Source: Desulfobacterales bacterium (GTDB taxonomy: Bacteria > Desulfobacterota > Desulfobacteria > Desulfobacterales > Desulfosarcinaceae). Taken from it: a stretch of 64,000 nucleotides of DNA. Numbering within the stretch: position 1 is the stretch's first letter; the number at the start of each line of letters is the position of its first letter. Shown one piece after another: positions 25,424 through 34,135 of the stretch. The stretch covers positions 30,994 through 94,993 of the forward strand of contig JACRDD010000035.1 in assembly GCA_016218685.1 (NCBI GenBank). The letters are read 5' to 3'. The notes beneath the pieces are model-generated. The model had not been told where the DNA came from and ran no database searches. It saw only the letters and a program-made list of their open reading frames with translations. A program made the translations under genes and the position numbers.

Positions 25424-25444
25424 CCTGAGGATTTGTTTGTTTGG

Positions 25445-26614
25445 CTAGGCCGGCTCCTTGAGCACGAATGTGCCGTCCTTGTGGATGGTGAGTTCTCCAT
25501 CCAGGTAGTAGACTTCTTTCAGCTCAGGGCGTTTATCCTTGACCATGTAGTATGATTCGCCACTGCGCGCGCCGGTGCCGCACACGAAGACGATCGGTTT
25601 GTCCGCCGGGAGCGCCGAAATCTTCTTCTCCAGATCGTCGACCGGTATATTGATCGCCGTCTTCAACGTGCCCTTGTCGTATTCATTCTTGTCGCGTACA
25701 TCGATCAACATGATTTGAGATGGGTTTTCGGCCAGGATTTTCTTGAACTGTGCCGGGTCGATGGTGCCTTCGGCTTTGCCGGCCTTGATGCTGTTGGCGG
25801 GGGGCTTGGCCACGGGAGCCGCATCGGCAGCCTTCGCGGTTACGGTCTCCGCACCGACCGCCGCCACCCATCCCGGGTAGCCTTCAGGATAGACTTTGAC
25901 ATTGGTGTACCCCAAAGCGATGGCTTTGGATGCGGACTTGCTGCTCAAGGGGCATGCCAGTCCACCGCAATAGAAGACCAGCATTTTATTCTTGTCGGCG
26001 GGCAGTTGGGCGGTTAGTTTGTCGAACTGGCTGTCGGAAATGGAGATGGCGCCGGGAATATGACCCTGGTCGTATTTTCCCTGCTTGGGCCGCGAATCGA
26101 CCAGCACCATATCGGCCTTGGCATCGATCTGTTGTTTGACCCAATCGGTGGAAACGGCCGCAAAATTGCCGGGGACTTTCATCCAGCCCGGAAAGCCGTC
26201 GGAGAATACCTTGACGTTGGTGTAGCCAAGGGCTTCCGCTTTGCGCGCCGATTTGTGGCTCAGGTCACAGGCCGGTCCTCCGCAATAGAAAATCAGCAGG
26301 GCACTTTTATCCGCTGGCAGCATGTCCCGCATTTGCTCGAATTTACTTTCGGGAATGCTGATCGCCATGGGAATATGCCCTTCATCGTACTTGGGACGCC
26401 GGGGGCGCGAATCGATCAGCATAACCCCCTCAGGCATGGGCGACTGAACGTGTTGTTGAACGAAAGCAACGTCCACGATGGCATGAAAGGGCCCGGCTTC
26501 CGACGCTGCCGGCTGGGTCACCGGTGCGCTGGGAGGTGTAGTGCTGCATCCAGTCATAAGGACGAGCAGCATGCCCAAGGCCGCTACGAAGTTAAAAGCC
26601 TGTCGCGTTCGCAT
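25445..26614 (-). CDS. Triple-rhodanese-domain lipoprotein
   Basis: A 389-residue exported lipoprotein: signal peptide with lipobox LMTGC (Cys about 23), then three rhodanese domains. Domains 1 and 2 carry the active-site sequence FYCGG (FYCGGPACDLS, FYCGGLACPLS) and near-identical flanks (RPKYDEGHIP and QGKYDQGHIP), showing an internal duplication. Domain 3 is more divergent, with CGTGARSGESYY. Rhodaneses transfer or bind sulfane sulfur, so a periplasmic or membrane-anchored sulfur carrier is likely. AAAGGAG precedes the ATG. It follows, on the same strand, the small cytochrome-like gene by 45 bases. Confidence 0.88.
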   Translation of the reverse strand: MRTRQAFNFVAALGMLLVLMTGCSTTPPSAPVTQPAASEAGPFHAIVDVAFVQQHVQSPMPEGVMLIDSRPRRPKYDEGHIPMAISIPESKFEQMRDMLPADKSALLIFYCGGPACDLSHKSARKAEALGYTNVKVFSDGFPGWMKVPGNFAAVSTDWVKQQIDAKADMVLVDSRPKQGKYDQGHIPGAISISDSQFDKLTAQLPADKNKMLVFYCGGLACPLSSKSASKAIALGYTNVKVYPEGYPGWVAAVGAETVTAKAADAAPVAKPPANSIKAGKAEGTIDPAQFKKILAENPSQIMLIDVRDKNEYDKGTLKTAINIPVDDLEKKISALPADKPIVFVCGTGARSGESYYMVKDKRPELKEVYYLDGELTIHKDGTFVLKEPA

Positions 26615-26659
26615 GGTTTTTCTCCTTTTCCTGCCACAAACCTGAAAATGTTAAGTGGG

Positions 26660-27004
26660 TTACTTGCATTTGGCCGGGGTGGGTGAATCCGCTGCAAATT
26701 CCCACAGGTAGCTGTAGATATCGTTGAGATCTTCCGCTGGCAGTGCAGCCCATTCCTGATCGCAGCCGAACTGGGCAAAATCCTTGTTTGCAAAAACCTT
26801 ATCCCACTGTGCGCGGGTTTTGGCATCCGGGTTGACTGTCGGCTTGGGGGATTCCACAGCGCCGCGCGCCATGCAGGTCGAGTACACCTTGCGATAGGTA
26901 TATTTGCCTTTGCGCGGATTACCTTTTTCCAAGGCCGCGGCGGGGCTGATAAAAACCAGGCCCAGCGTCAGTGCAACAACTCCGAGAACAAGACGTTTGA
27001 TCAC
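26660..27004 (-). CDS. Small exported cytochrome c-like protein lacking a haem motif
   Basis: About 114 residues with a signal peptide ending near SPAAA. The body KGKYTYRKVYSTCMARGA then ARTRAQWDKVF-like, CDQEW and LNDIYSYLWEFAADSPTPAK has the layout of small class-I cytochromes c from sulfate reducers, but CxxCH is absent; only one Cys occurs at the expected place. Covalent haem binding is therefore unlikely. I start it at GTG 27004 (MIKRLVLG), eight bases after AAGGAG, not at the track start. It is probably co-transcribed with the triple-rhodanese gene, suggesting a periplasmic sulfur role. Confidence 0.65.
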   Translation of the reverse strand: MIKRLVLGVVALTLGLVFISPAAALEKGNPRKGKYTYRKVYSTCMARGAVESPKPTVNPDAKTRAQWDKVFANKDFAQFGCDQEWAALPAEDLNDIYSYLWEFAADSPTPAKCK

Positions 27005-27500
27005 CGTTTTTCTCCTTTTATAAATTCTCAATTCTTTCGTGTGGTGTTAACACGATAACTGCCGCACAGTGTTGAGCAAAGGATGTGCCAAGAGACTGCG
27101 ATGGGGTTAAGCGGCCTGAAACAATGAATTTTATCGCTTTTGTCAGGGTGCCTCGGTGCGCGAATCCAAAGACAACATTAACAGGGAGGGTTAGCAGGTG
27201 TAGCGCATCAAGGCCCTTGTGGCTTTTAAGCTCAGAAAATGAGCCGGCGCCCGCAGGAGAGCAGTAAATCGGTCTATCGGCAGAGTGACACCCCCGAACC
27301 GGTTAATTTGAAAACCGGGACGCGCGGTTCGGATGGATTGGCAGCGGGTGAATAGGTATATTAACGACTGTTAACAAGTTAACGATTCCCATTCGCGATA
27401 GGCACTATGATACTTCCACGGCCTCCGAAGACCAATTACGCTTGAAGGCTTTGTCGCCTTAATGTATTCGAGCTTGCCAGAAAAAAGTCTCACACAGATG
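27005..27500. other. Intergenic stretch upstream of the cytochrome-like gene
   Basis: No gene is seen. Near 27294-27332 CCGAACC and GGTTCGG form a 7-bp stem, with GGTT/AACC nested inside, of unknown meaning. A promoter for the cytochrome-rhodanese pair is expected here on the minus strand, but I found no convincing -35/-10 pair. Confidence 0.5.
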
Positions 27501-27534
27501 AAAAAGGGTCACAGAACTGAATCTGCAACCCTTT
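27501..27534 (-). terminator. Terminator after tRNA-Gln, usable on both strands
   Basis: AAAGGGT and ACCCTTT close a structure that contains an inner CAGA/TCTG stem. On the minus strand it is followed by a T run and lies 10 bases past the tRNA. T-rich sequence also follows on the plus strand. Confidence 0.7.
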
Positions 27535-27543
27535 ATTTTTATT

Positions 27544-27617
27544 TGGCTGGGGGACGAGGATTCGAACCTCGGCAGACGGAGTCAGAGTCCGTAGTCCTAC
27601 CGCTAGACGATCCCCCA
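27544..27617 (-). tRNA. tRNA-Gln (anticodon CUG)
   Basis: On the minus strand a 74-base cloverleaf begins TGGGGGATCG and ends with encoded CCA. The anticodon stem ACGGA/TCCGT encloses CTCTGAC, so the anticodon is CUG. The T arm GAGGTTCGAATCCTC and acceptor TGGGGGA/TCCCCCA are intact. It lies 52 bases downstream of gltX on the same strand and before a terminator, so the two are probably co-transcribed. Confidence 0.95.
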
Positions 27618-27669
27618 GCGAAGTGCCCCGTACATAATGAAAACGGGGTCGTGAGTCAAGGGGTTTCCT

Positions 27670-29070
27670 TTAACGCTTTTCGATATAGGCCATGGCCCGC
27701 TCCAGCCGCGCCAGCACCCGATCTTTGCCCAGCACGACCATGATCTCGAATATGCCGGGGCTCACGGTGGTGCCGGTCAGGGCCACCCGCAGCGGTTGGG
27801 CGATCTTACCCAGTTTGATCTTAAAGGCTTCCATTACTTCAAGGAAGACAGCTTCCAGATCCTTTTCGCCAAAAGAGCCGAGCGCCGACAGGCGCTCGGC
27901 CAAGGCGCGCAGCAGTTCCAGGGCTTCGGCAGTCAGGAATTTTTGGGCTGCCGCTTCATCCAGCGCCACCGGTTCGGCATAGTAGAAATGGGCCTGGCGG
28001 GCCATCTCGTCCAGGGTTTTGCTGCGGGCCTGCAACGTGGCGATGACGCCATGCAGAAAGGCATCGTCCTGGGCGGCGATCCCCTGGGCCTGCATGAAGG
28101 GCAGCAGATGCCGCGTCAAGGCCTGGGGGGATGTGGCTTTGATGTGGTCGGCATTCAAGGCGCCGAGTTTGACCGGGTCGAAGATGCCGGCCGATTTGCC
28201 CACCCGGTCCAGGGTGAATTTTTCGATGAGCTCGGCCCGGGTGAAGAACTCCTGGTCGCCGTAGGACCAGCCCATGCGGGCCAGAAAGTTGATGAAGGCA
28301 TCGGGCAGCAGCCCCATGTCGCGGTAGGCGGTCACCGAGGTGGCCCCATGGCGTTTGGACATGCGCGTGCGGTCATTGCCCAGCACCATGGGCACGTGGG
28401 CGAAGACCGGCAGGGGATGACTCAGGGCATTGTAGATCAGGATCTGCTTGGGGGTGTTCATCACATGGTCGTCGCCGCGGATGATGGTGTCGATCCGCAT
28501 GGTTACGTCGTCCACCACGGCCGCGAAGTTATAGGTGGGCATGCCGTCGCTGCGGCGCAGGACAAAGTCGTCCAACTCTTCGTTGGCAAAGACGATGTTC
28601 CCTTTGACCACATCCTCCACCACCGTGGTGCCCGTGGCCGGTGCCTTGAAGCGCACCACTGATCCGGGGCCGGCGCTCAGGCCTTTTTCACGACAGGTGC
28701 CGTCGTAGCGCGGCTTGTCGCCGGTGGCCCGGGCCTTTTCACGCATGGCCTCGATCTGCTCCGGCGTGCAGGTGCAATGGTAGGCATGGCCTTCGGCCAC
28801 CAGTCGGTCGATATGAGCGTTGTAAATATCGAGGCGTTGGCTTTGAAAGAACGGCCCTTCGTCCCAATCGATCTCCAGCCAGCGCAAAGCGTCGAAGATG
28901 GCCTGGACCGACGGTTCGGTGGAACGCACCTGGTCGGTATCCTCGATCCGCAGGATGAAGCATCCCCCCGTATGGCGGGCATGCAACCAGTTGAACAGGG
29001 CGGTGCGCGCCCCCCCCACGTGCAGGTAGCCGGTAGGACTGGGGGCAAAGCGGGTTCGTACGGAGGCCAT
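27670..29070 (-). CDS. gltX: Glutamate--tRNA ligase
   Basis: The 466-residue class I aminoacyl-tRNA synthetase charges tRNA-Glu. The HIGH-like motif is in FAPSPTGYLHVGGARTALFN and the KMSKS-like motif is RMSKRHGA. A zinc-site pattern, CTC near residue 107 and later RYDGTC, matches zinc-type GluRS. Length is standard. tRNA-Gln follows it, which is notable because in bacteria without GlnRS the GluRS also charges tRNA-Gln for the amidotransferase route; whether that holds here cannot be seen. AAGGA precedes the ATG. Confidence 0.95.
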   Translation of the reverse strand: MASVRTRFAPSPTGYLHVGGARTALFNWLHARHTGGCFILRIEDTDQVRSTEPSVQAIFDALRWLEIDWDEGPFFQSQRLDIYNAHIDRLVAEGHAYHCTCTPEQIEAMREKARATGDKPRYDGTCREKGLSAGPGSVVRFKAPATGTTVVEDVVKGNIVFANEELDDFVLRRSDGMPTYNFAAVVDDVTMRIDTIIRGDDHVMNTPKQILIYNALSHPLPVFAHVPMVLGNDRTRMSKRHGATSVTAYRDMGLLPDAFINFLARMGWSYGDQEFFTRAELIEKFTLDRVGKSAGIFDPVKLGALNADHIKATSPQALTRHLLPFMQAQGIAAQDDAFLHGVIATLQARSKTLDEMARQAHFYYAEPVALDEAAAQKFLTAEALELLRALAERLSALGSFGEKDLEAVFLEVMEAFKIKLGKIAQPLRVALTGTTVSPGIFEIMVVLGKDRVLARLERAMAYIEKR

Positions 29071-29455
29071 TGATATTATATCCTTTTTATGTAATTTACT
29101 TTTAACTTAAAAATGAGTAAGGCGAACTAGTCAAACAGGCCGACCAGAGAACTTTGACCGGCTGGTGCCAGCGCATCCGGAATCGCCTCACCACCTTGCC
29201 TGCGGGTGATGCCATCCACGCCTCCCCCGCTTGCCTTTGCCAATGGAGTAAATAGGCTACGCTTTGCTAAAAATGGCAACCGGAGAAGGGTGCTCTCATA
29301 GCATATCGCCGATGGGGTCACAAGCGGCGCGCGCGGGCCCAGGGATAAAACTCCTTGACAAGCCGCTCTAATTTAACTACTAGATGCTTTCGCCTACGGT
29401 GGTGAAGGTAATAAATCTAATTAAATAACAAGTAGTTATAGTTTGGAGATGACTC
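29071..29455. other. Intergenic stretch between gltX and rpmF
   Basis: Divergent control region. It holds the rpmF promoter (29355-29383) and, next to gltX, an AT-rich leader on the minus strand. The 64-codon minus-strand ORF inside has no ribosome site or familiar sequence; I treat it as chance. Confidence 0.6.
29355..29383 (+). promoter_or_regulatory. Sigma70-like promoter for the rpmF-fab cluster
   Basis: TTGACA (29355-29360), a 17-base spacer and TACTAG (29378-29383), a weak -10. The leader would be about 65 bases. Confidence 0.45.
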
Positions 29456-29638
29456 ATGGGCTTACCAAAGCATAGGATTTCCAAGTCAAGACGCGACAAG
29501 CGGCGCACCCACCAGAAAAAAGAGGTTCCCAATCTGTCCACCTGCCCGGAATGCGGTGAAGCGATCCAGTCGCACCATGCCTGTGCCAGTTGCGGCGCAT
29601 ACAAAGGCCGGACGGCCGTTGAGACCGAAAAAGAATAA
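29456..29638 (+). CDS. rpmF: 50S ribosomal protein L32
   Basis: A 60-residue L32 with the typical start MGLPKHRISKSRRDKRRTH and a zinc-binding ribbon CPECG and CASCGAYKGR. Length is normal. GGAG lies eight bases before the ATG. In many bacteria rpmF precedes plsX-fabH-fabD; here it precedes an acyl-CoA dehydrogenase and then fabG-acpP-fabF. Confidence 0.95.
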   Translation: MGLPKHRISKSRRDKRRTHQKKEVPNLSTCPECGEAIQSHHACASCGAYKGRTAVETEKE

Positions 29639-29677
29639 TTTCGGACATAAGCTCTATATTATAAGGACGCGTCATCG

Positions 29678-31324
29678 ATGAATGAGAACGCATACCGGGG
29701 TTTGGATCTCGAGTCCCGCCAGATGGTTGTGGACACGGTCCGACAGTTGCGCAAGAAGCTGTTAACCAAAGAAAATATTCTGGAGTGGGACAAGGTCGAA
29801 ATTTTCCCCGAAGCCGAAATTCGCGAGATGCTCGGCCCGGAGATCGGCCTGCAGTTGCTGTTCATCCCCGAAGATTTCGGCGGCATGGGCGGCGGTGCCC
29901 GGGACTGCTGCAAGGTGGTCCAGGAGATGGCCAAGATCTGCCTGGGCGTGGCCACCGGCTTTTTCGCCATCCAACTGGGGGCCGATCCCATCCTGGTGGG
30001 CGCCACCGATGCCCAGAAAGAAAAATGGCTGGGCCGCATCGCCGAGGGTAACTCCCTGGTGGCCTATGCCGTGACCGAGCCAGGGGCCGGCAGCAACCTG
30101 GCCTCGCTCAAGACCAAAGCCGTGCCGGTGACCAACGGCGATGGCCGTGTTACCGGATACAAGATTACCGGCAACAAGCAGTTCATCTCCACCGGCGGCT
30201 ACGCCGACTTCGTGACCGTGCTGGCCGAGGCCCCCGAAGGCCACACCTTCTTCATCGTGGAAAAGGGCGCGCCGGGCTTCAAGCAGCACAAGGGCGAAGA
30301 GAAGCACGGCATCCGCGCCTCCAACACCTCGCCGTTGACCTTCGATGATGTCTTCGTGCCCATCGAAAACCTTATCGGCGGCGAGCCGGGCAAGGGCCTC
30401 AAGCAATCCAACGTGGTGTTCGGCTACACCCGCCTGATGGTGGCCTCCATGGCCCTGGGCGCGGGTGAGGCGGCCATGGAGATCGCCATTCCGTATGCCA
30501 AGGAGCGCATTCAGTTCGGTTCGCCCCTTTCCGAAAAGCAAGGTTACACCCACAAGCTCATCGTGCCCAACGTGGTGCGCCTGGCAGCTGCCGATGCCTA
30601 CATCGACGAAATCGGCGAACTGCTGGATAGCAAGGAAGAAGACCTGCAGGTGGAAGGCTCCATCGGCAAGCTCTTCACCACCGAGGCGGCCGACCGCGCG
30701 GCCAACGATTGCATCCAGGCCCTGGGCGGTTACGGCTACATCCGGGAGTTCGGCGTCGAGAAGATCAAGCGCGACGTGAAGATCACCTGCATTTACGAAG
30801 GCACCAGCGAGATCCAGCAGAGCATCATCAGCACCTTCCGCTGGAAGAGCAGCCGCAAGAGCAAGGGCGAGTTCTACGGCCGCGTGGCCGCGGAGATGGA
30901 GCGCCTGGGCGTCGAAGTGCCCGATGCCGGCTGCCGCTTTTACGCCCTGGCGGCCCGGGCCCTGAACCGCACCATCGACCTGGCCCACAACCATCGCCTC
31001 ACCCGCCAGCAGACCATCATGTTCGCCCTGGCCGATATGATGACTTATGTTGAAGTGGGCGCGGCCCTGGCGCGCAAGGCGGTCAAACTGACCCAGGCCC
31101 AGGCGGCCGACGCCGAAAAGTACCGGGCCATGGCACGGGTCTTCGCCGGCGAAGTGACCCAACTGGTGGGTGAAAATGCCTTGAAGATCGCCTCCAGCGG
31201 CGATCTCGAAGCCGCCGCGGCCCAGCAGCACCTGACGGAGATCGCCTATACCGAGATGCTGGCCGGTCGGACCAATTGGGCCAAGGACATGGATCGCATC
31301 GCGGACATCATTTTCGAGAGGTAA
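29678..31324 (+). CDS. Acyl-CoA dehydrogenase between rpmF and fabG
   Basis: A 548-residue flavoprotein. The dehydrogenase core spans about residues 10-400, with the FAD loop AYAVTEPGAGSNLASLKT and ALGGYGYIREFGVEKIKRD, then the catalytic Glu motif CIYEGTSEIQ, intact here. A further C-terminal helical extension of about 150 residues (GRVAAEMERLGVE onward) is like that of very-long-chain or ACAD9-type enzymes. It sits in a fatty-acid-synthesis cluster, two bases before fabG, in the place of plsX-fabH-fabD. Its role there is unclear: it could provide enoyl-thioesters, act as a reductase in reverse, or supply primers. Confidence 0.88.
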   Translation: MNENAYRGLDLESRQMVVDTVRQLRKKLLTKENILEWDKVEIFPEAEIREMLGPEIGLQLLFIPEDFGGMGGGARDCCKVVQEMAKICLGVATGFFAIQLGADPILVGATDAQKEKWLGRIAEGNSLVAYAVTEPGAGSNLASLKTKAVPVTNGDGRVTGYKITGNKQFISTGGYADFVTVLAEAPEGHTFFIVEKGAPGFKQHKGEEKHGIRASNTSPLTFDDVFVPIENLIGGEPGKGLKQSNVVFGYTRLMVASMALGAGEAAMEIAIPYAKERIQFGSPLSEKQGYTHKLIVPNVVRLAAADAYIDEIGELLDSKEEDLQVEGSIGKLFTTEAADRAANDCIQALGGYGYIREFGVEKIKRDVKITCIYEGTSEIQQSIISTFRWKSSRKSKGEFYGRVAAEMERLGVEVPDAGCRFYALAARALNRTIDLAHNHRLTRQQTIMFALADMMTYVEVGAALARKAVKLTQAQAADAEKYRAMARVFAGEVTQLVGENALKIASSGDLEAAAAQQHLTEIAYTEMLAGRTNWAKDMDRIADIIFER

Positions 31325-31326
31325 GC

Positions 31327-32091
31327 ATGAGCGAGAAGAACCAACGCGTTGTCGTGGTGACCGGCGGCTCCCGCGGCATCGGTCGCTGTATCTGCAAGGC
31401 CATGGCCGCGCCGGGCACCCGTATTTTTTTCAACTACTTTTCACCCGCCGATCCCGAGGGCGAGAAGGCGGCCGCGGCCGAGACCATCGCCCAGGTGGGT
31501 CAACTGGGCTGCGAAGCCTTAGGTCTGTGGGCCAATGTGGCCGTGCAGGCCGAGGTGACCGCCTTTTTCGATCAGGTGATGGATGCCGCCGGGCGCGTGG
31601 ACGTGCTGGTCAACAATGCCGGCATCACCCGGGACGGCCTGATCGCCCGCATGAAAGAGGCCGATTGGGATGCGGTGCTCAATGTCAACCTCAAAGGCCC
31701 CTTTTTGTGCACCCAGGTCGCGGCGCGCATCATGGCCAAGCAGCACGGTGGCCGGATCATCAACATCTCATCGATCGTCGGGGCGATCGGCAACATCGGC
31801 CAGGCCAACTATGTGGCAGCCAAGGCCGGCCTCATCGGTCTGACCAAGACAACCGCCAAGGAGTACGCCTCCCGAAACGTCACGGTCAATGCCGTGGCCC
31901 CGGGGTTCATCGACACCGACATGACCGCCAACTTGCCCGAAAAGGTCAAGACCCTCATGTTGGCCTCGATTCCCATGGCCCGCATGGGCCAGCCCGAAGA
32001 AGTCGCCGCCGTCGTGGGCTTTTTGGCCTCGGACGCGGCGGCCTACATGACCGGACAGGTGCTGCATGTGAACGGCGGCATGTTCATGTAA
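31327..32091 (+). CDS. fabG: 3-oxoacyl-ACP reductase
   Basis: A 254-residue SDR of the fatty-acid-synthesis cycle that reduces 3-oxoacyl-ACP with NADPH. Motifs: TGGSRGIGR, VNNAG, the catalytic SSIVGAIGNIGQANYVAAKA (S...Y...K) and NAVAPGFIDTDMT. The start is MSEKNQRV (31327), two bases after the dehydrogenase stop and with GAGAGGT upstream. The N-terminal CICKAMAAPGTRIFFNYFSP is slightly unusual. acpP follows by 57 bases. Confidence 0.92.
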   Translation: MSEKNQRVVVVTGGSRGIGRCICKAMAAPGTRIFFNYFSPADPEGEKAAAAETIAQVGQLGCEALGLWANVAVQAEVTAFFDQVMDAAGRVDVLVNNAGITRDGLIARMKEADWDAVLNVNLKGPFLCTQVAARIMAKQHGGRIINISSIVGAIGNIGQANYVAAKAGLIGLTKTTAKEYASRNVTVNAVAPGFIDTDMTANLPEKVKTLMLASIPMARMGQPEEVAAVVGFLASDAAAYMTGQVLHVNGGMFM

Positions 32092-32148
32092 TTCCACGAA
32101 GCTGTCTGTAATGGCAGGTAGCACTCACTCATTGAAAGGAGAAAGTAG

Positions 32149-32376
32149 ATGTCGGTTGAAGATAAAATCAAGAAAATCATTAGCGAGAAGTTAAGTGTGG
32201 ACCTGGAAGAAGTAGTACCCGAGGCCTCTTTCGTGGACGATCTGGGAGCCGATTCCTTGGACCTGGTGGAGCTGATCATGTCCATGGAAGAAGAATTCGA
32301 TATCGATATCTCCGATGAAGATGCCGAAAAACTGGTGACCGTGAAGGACGCCATCGATTACATCAACGCCCACTGA
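32149..32376 (+). CDS. acpP: Acyl carrier protein
   Basis: A 75-residue, acidic, four-helix ACP. The phosphopantetheine attachment site is Ser in [12 protein letters not shown], near residue 36. GAAAGGAGAA precedes the ATG. It lies between fabG and fabF as in most bacteria. Confidence 0.97.
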   Translation: MSVEDKIKKIISEKLSVDLEEVVPEASFVDDLGADSLDLVELIMSMEEEFDIDISDEDAEKLVTVKDAIDYINAH

Positions 32377-32574
32377 TACTGCCGTTCGACAGGGCGTTTG
32401 CCGCCGGTGAACGCACATTTATCGAAGGCCGCCGTACCGGGAGCGGGAATAGAAAGATATTCCAGGCGCCCCAGCGGCGAGCCGTCCGATCTGCCGCAGG
32501 GGTCTTCCGTCCGTTCGAGGTGGGGGCCCCCGGTTTGTTCTAGATGCGTACCAGCGACTTAGAAGGAGGTTCTT

Positions 32575-33816
32575 TTGGAAAGACGGGTAGTGGTCACCGG
32601 AATCGGCCTCATCACCCCCTTGGGTGTCGGCGTTGACGAAACCTGGTCGAACCTGATTGCCGGTAAGTCCGGTGCGGGCGAAATCACCCGGTTTGATACC
32701 AGCGACTACGGCACCAAGATCGCCGCCGAGGTTAAAGGTTTCAATGCCGAGGATTTCATGGCCAAGAAAGATGCCAAACGCACGGAAACATTCATTGCTT
32801 ACGCCGTTGCGGCGTCGCGTATGGCCTTGGAGGATTCGGGACTTAAGATCGACAGCCAGAATGCCCACCGCGTCGGGGTCCTGACTGGTTGCGGATTGGG
32901 CGGCTTGAATATGCTGGAGGTCACGGCCCGTACGGTGGATACCGCCGGACCCAAGCGCGTCAGCCCATTTTTCATTCCTCTGCTGATCGGCAACATGGCC
33001 CCCGGTATGATCTCCATTCAGTTCGGCGCCAAAGGCCCCAACTCCTCGGTGGCCACGGCCTGCGCCGCCGGCGCACATGCGATCGGCGATGCCTACGAAA
33101 TCATCAAGTACGGTAAGGCTGATGCCATGATCACGGGGGGCGTTGAGTCGGTGATTACCCGCACCTGTATTGCCGGTTTCGGTGCCATGAAAGCGCTCTC
33201 CACCCGTAACGATGATCCCCAGCGCGCCTCGCGTCCGTTTGACAGGGATCGGGACGGCTTCGTGGTGGGTGAGGGCAGTGGCATGCTGATCCTCGAATCC
33301 CTTGATCATGCCCTGGCCCGCGGCGCCAAGATCTACGCCGAAATGGCCGGCTACGGCATGAGCGGCGACGGTTACCACATGACCTCCCCGCCGCCCGACG
33401 GTGAAGGCGCGGCGCGCTGCATGCAGGCCGCCATCGACGATGCCGGCATCCAGCCATCCCAGATCGGCTACATCAATGCCCACGGTACCTCGACCCCCTT
33501 GAACGACCTGTATGAAACCCGGGCCATCAAGACGGTATTTGGTGCAAACGCCCCCAAGGTACCGATCAGTTCCACCAAATCCATGACCGGGCATCTGCTG
33601 GGCGGCGCCGGCGGCATCGAAACCGTCTTCACGGCACTGGTTCTGACCCACGACATCTTGCCACCCACCATCAATCTGGACAATCCCGGCGAAGAGTGCG
33701 ACCTGGATTATGTGCCCAAAGTGGCGCGCAAGGCCGTCGTGACCTATGCCATGACCAACTCATTCGGCTTCGGCGGCACCAATGCCTCCTTGATCCTTAA
33801 AAAGTACACGCCCTAA
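32575..33816 (+). CDS. fabF: 3-oxoacyl-ACP synthase II
   Basis: A 413-residue condensing enzyme that elongates acyl-ACP with malonyl-ACP. Active-site Cys in SSVATACAAGAHAIGDAY, His in NAHGTSTPLND and KSMTGHLLGGAG. It begins with TTG at 32575, four bases after a strong AAGGAGGT; no ATG is better placed. The 198-base gap from acpP contains no gene. It ends before a strong terminator, which closes the cluster. Confidence 0.95.
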   Translation: MERRVVVTGIGLITPLGVGVDETWSNLIAGKSGAGEITRFDTSDYGTKIAAEVKGFNAEDFMAKKDAKRTETFIAYAVAASRMALEDSGLKIDSQNAHRVGVLTGCGLGGLNMLEVTARTVDTAGPKRVSPFFIPLLIGNMAPGMISIQFGAKGPNSSVATACAAGAHAIGDAYEIIKYGKADAMITGGVESVITRTCIAGFGAMKALSTRNDDPQRASRPFDRDRDGFVVGEGSGMLILESLDHALARGAKIYAEMAGYGMSGDGYHMTSPPPDGEGAARCMQAAIDDAGIQPSQIGYINAHGTSTPLNDLYETRAIKTVFGANAPKVPISSTKSMTGHLLGGAGGIETVFTALVLTHDILPPTINLDNPGEECDLDYVPKVARKAVVTYAMTNSFGFGGTNASLILKKYTP

Positions 33817-33837
33817 ATCCGCCCAAGAGAAAATCGA

Positions 33838-33877
33838 AAGCCGCGCGCCGGGTTCATTGAGCGCGCGGCTTTTTTTT
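33838..33877 (+). terminator. Rho-independent terminator after fabF
   Basis: GCCGCGCGC and GCGCGCGGC form a 9-bp GC stem (extended by AA/TT) around 12 bases, followed by eight T. Confidence 0.92.
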
Positions 33878-34135
33878 CTAATCTGTCCAGGAAAAGCAGA
33901 TGACCTCAGCCGGCTTGGCAGGCTCAGATTCCCGGTTGAATGGTGCTGCGCGCGGGGCTCTCCGGTCCCGATTTTTGCTTGCGATCCACCCGAGATAAAG
34001 CTATGAGATGCAGTCGCCACCTTATATATAGGGGGTATCGCTACCGGGATGACACGACCGGTGGATATTTGCGGTGCCAGGGCATGCCGAAGCTGCCGGG
34101 TTTCTGGCTATCGGAAAAAGGAGAAGAGGGTAACG

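Larger units (their letters stand above)
24944..25444. other. Low-content stretch between DUF2889 and rhodanese genes
   Basis: Moderately AT-rich DNA. It holds one doubtful short frame (25138-25359) and the inverted repeat at 25393-25423; otherwise I see no gene, RNA or clear promoter. Confidence 0.5.

Noticed and set aside
29127-29321. 64-codon minus-strand ORF between gltX and rpmF
   Set aside because: No ribosome site or family resemblance; it lies in a divergent control region.
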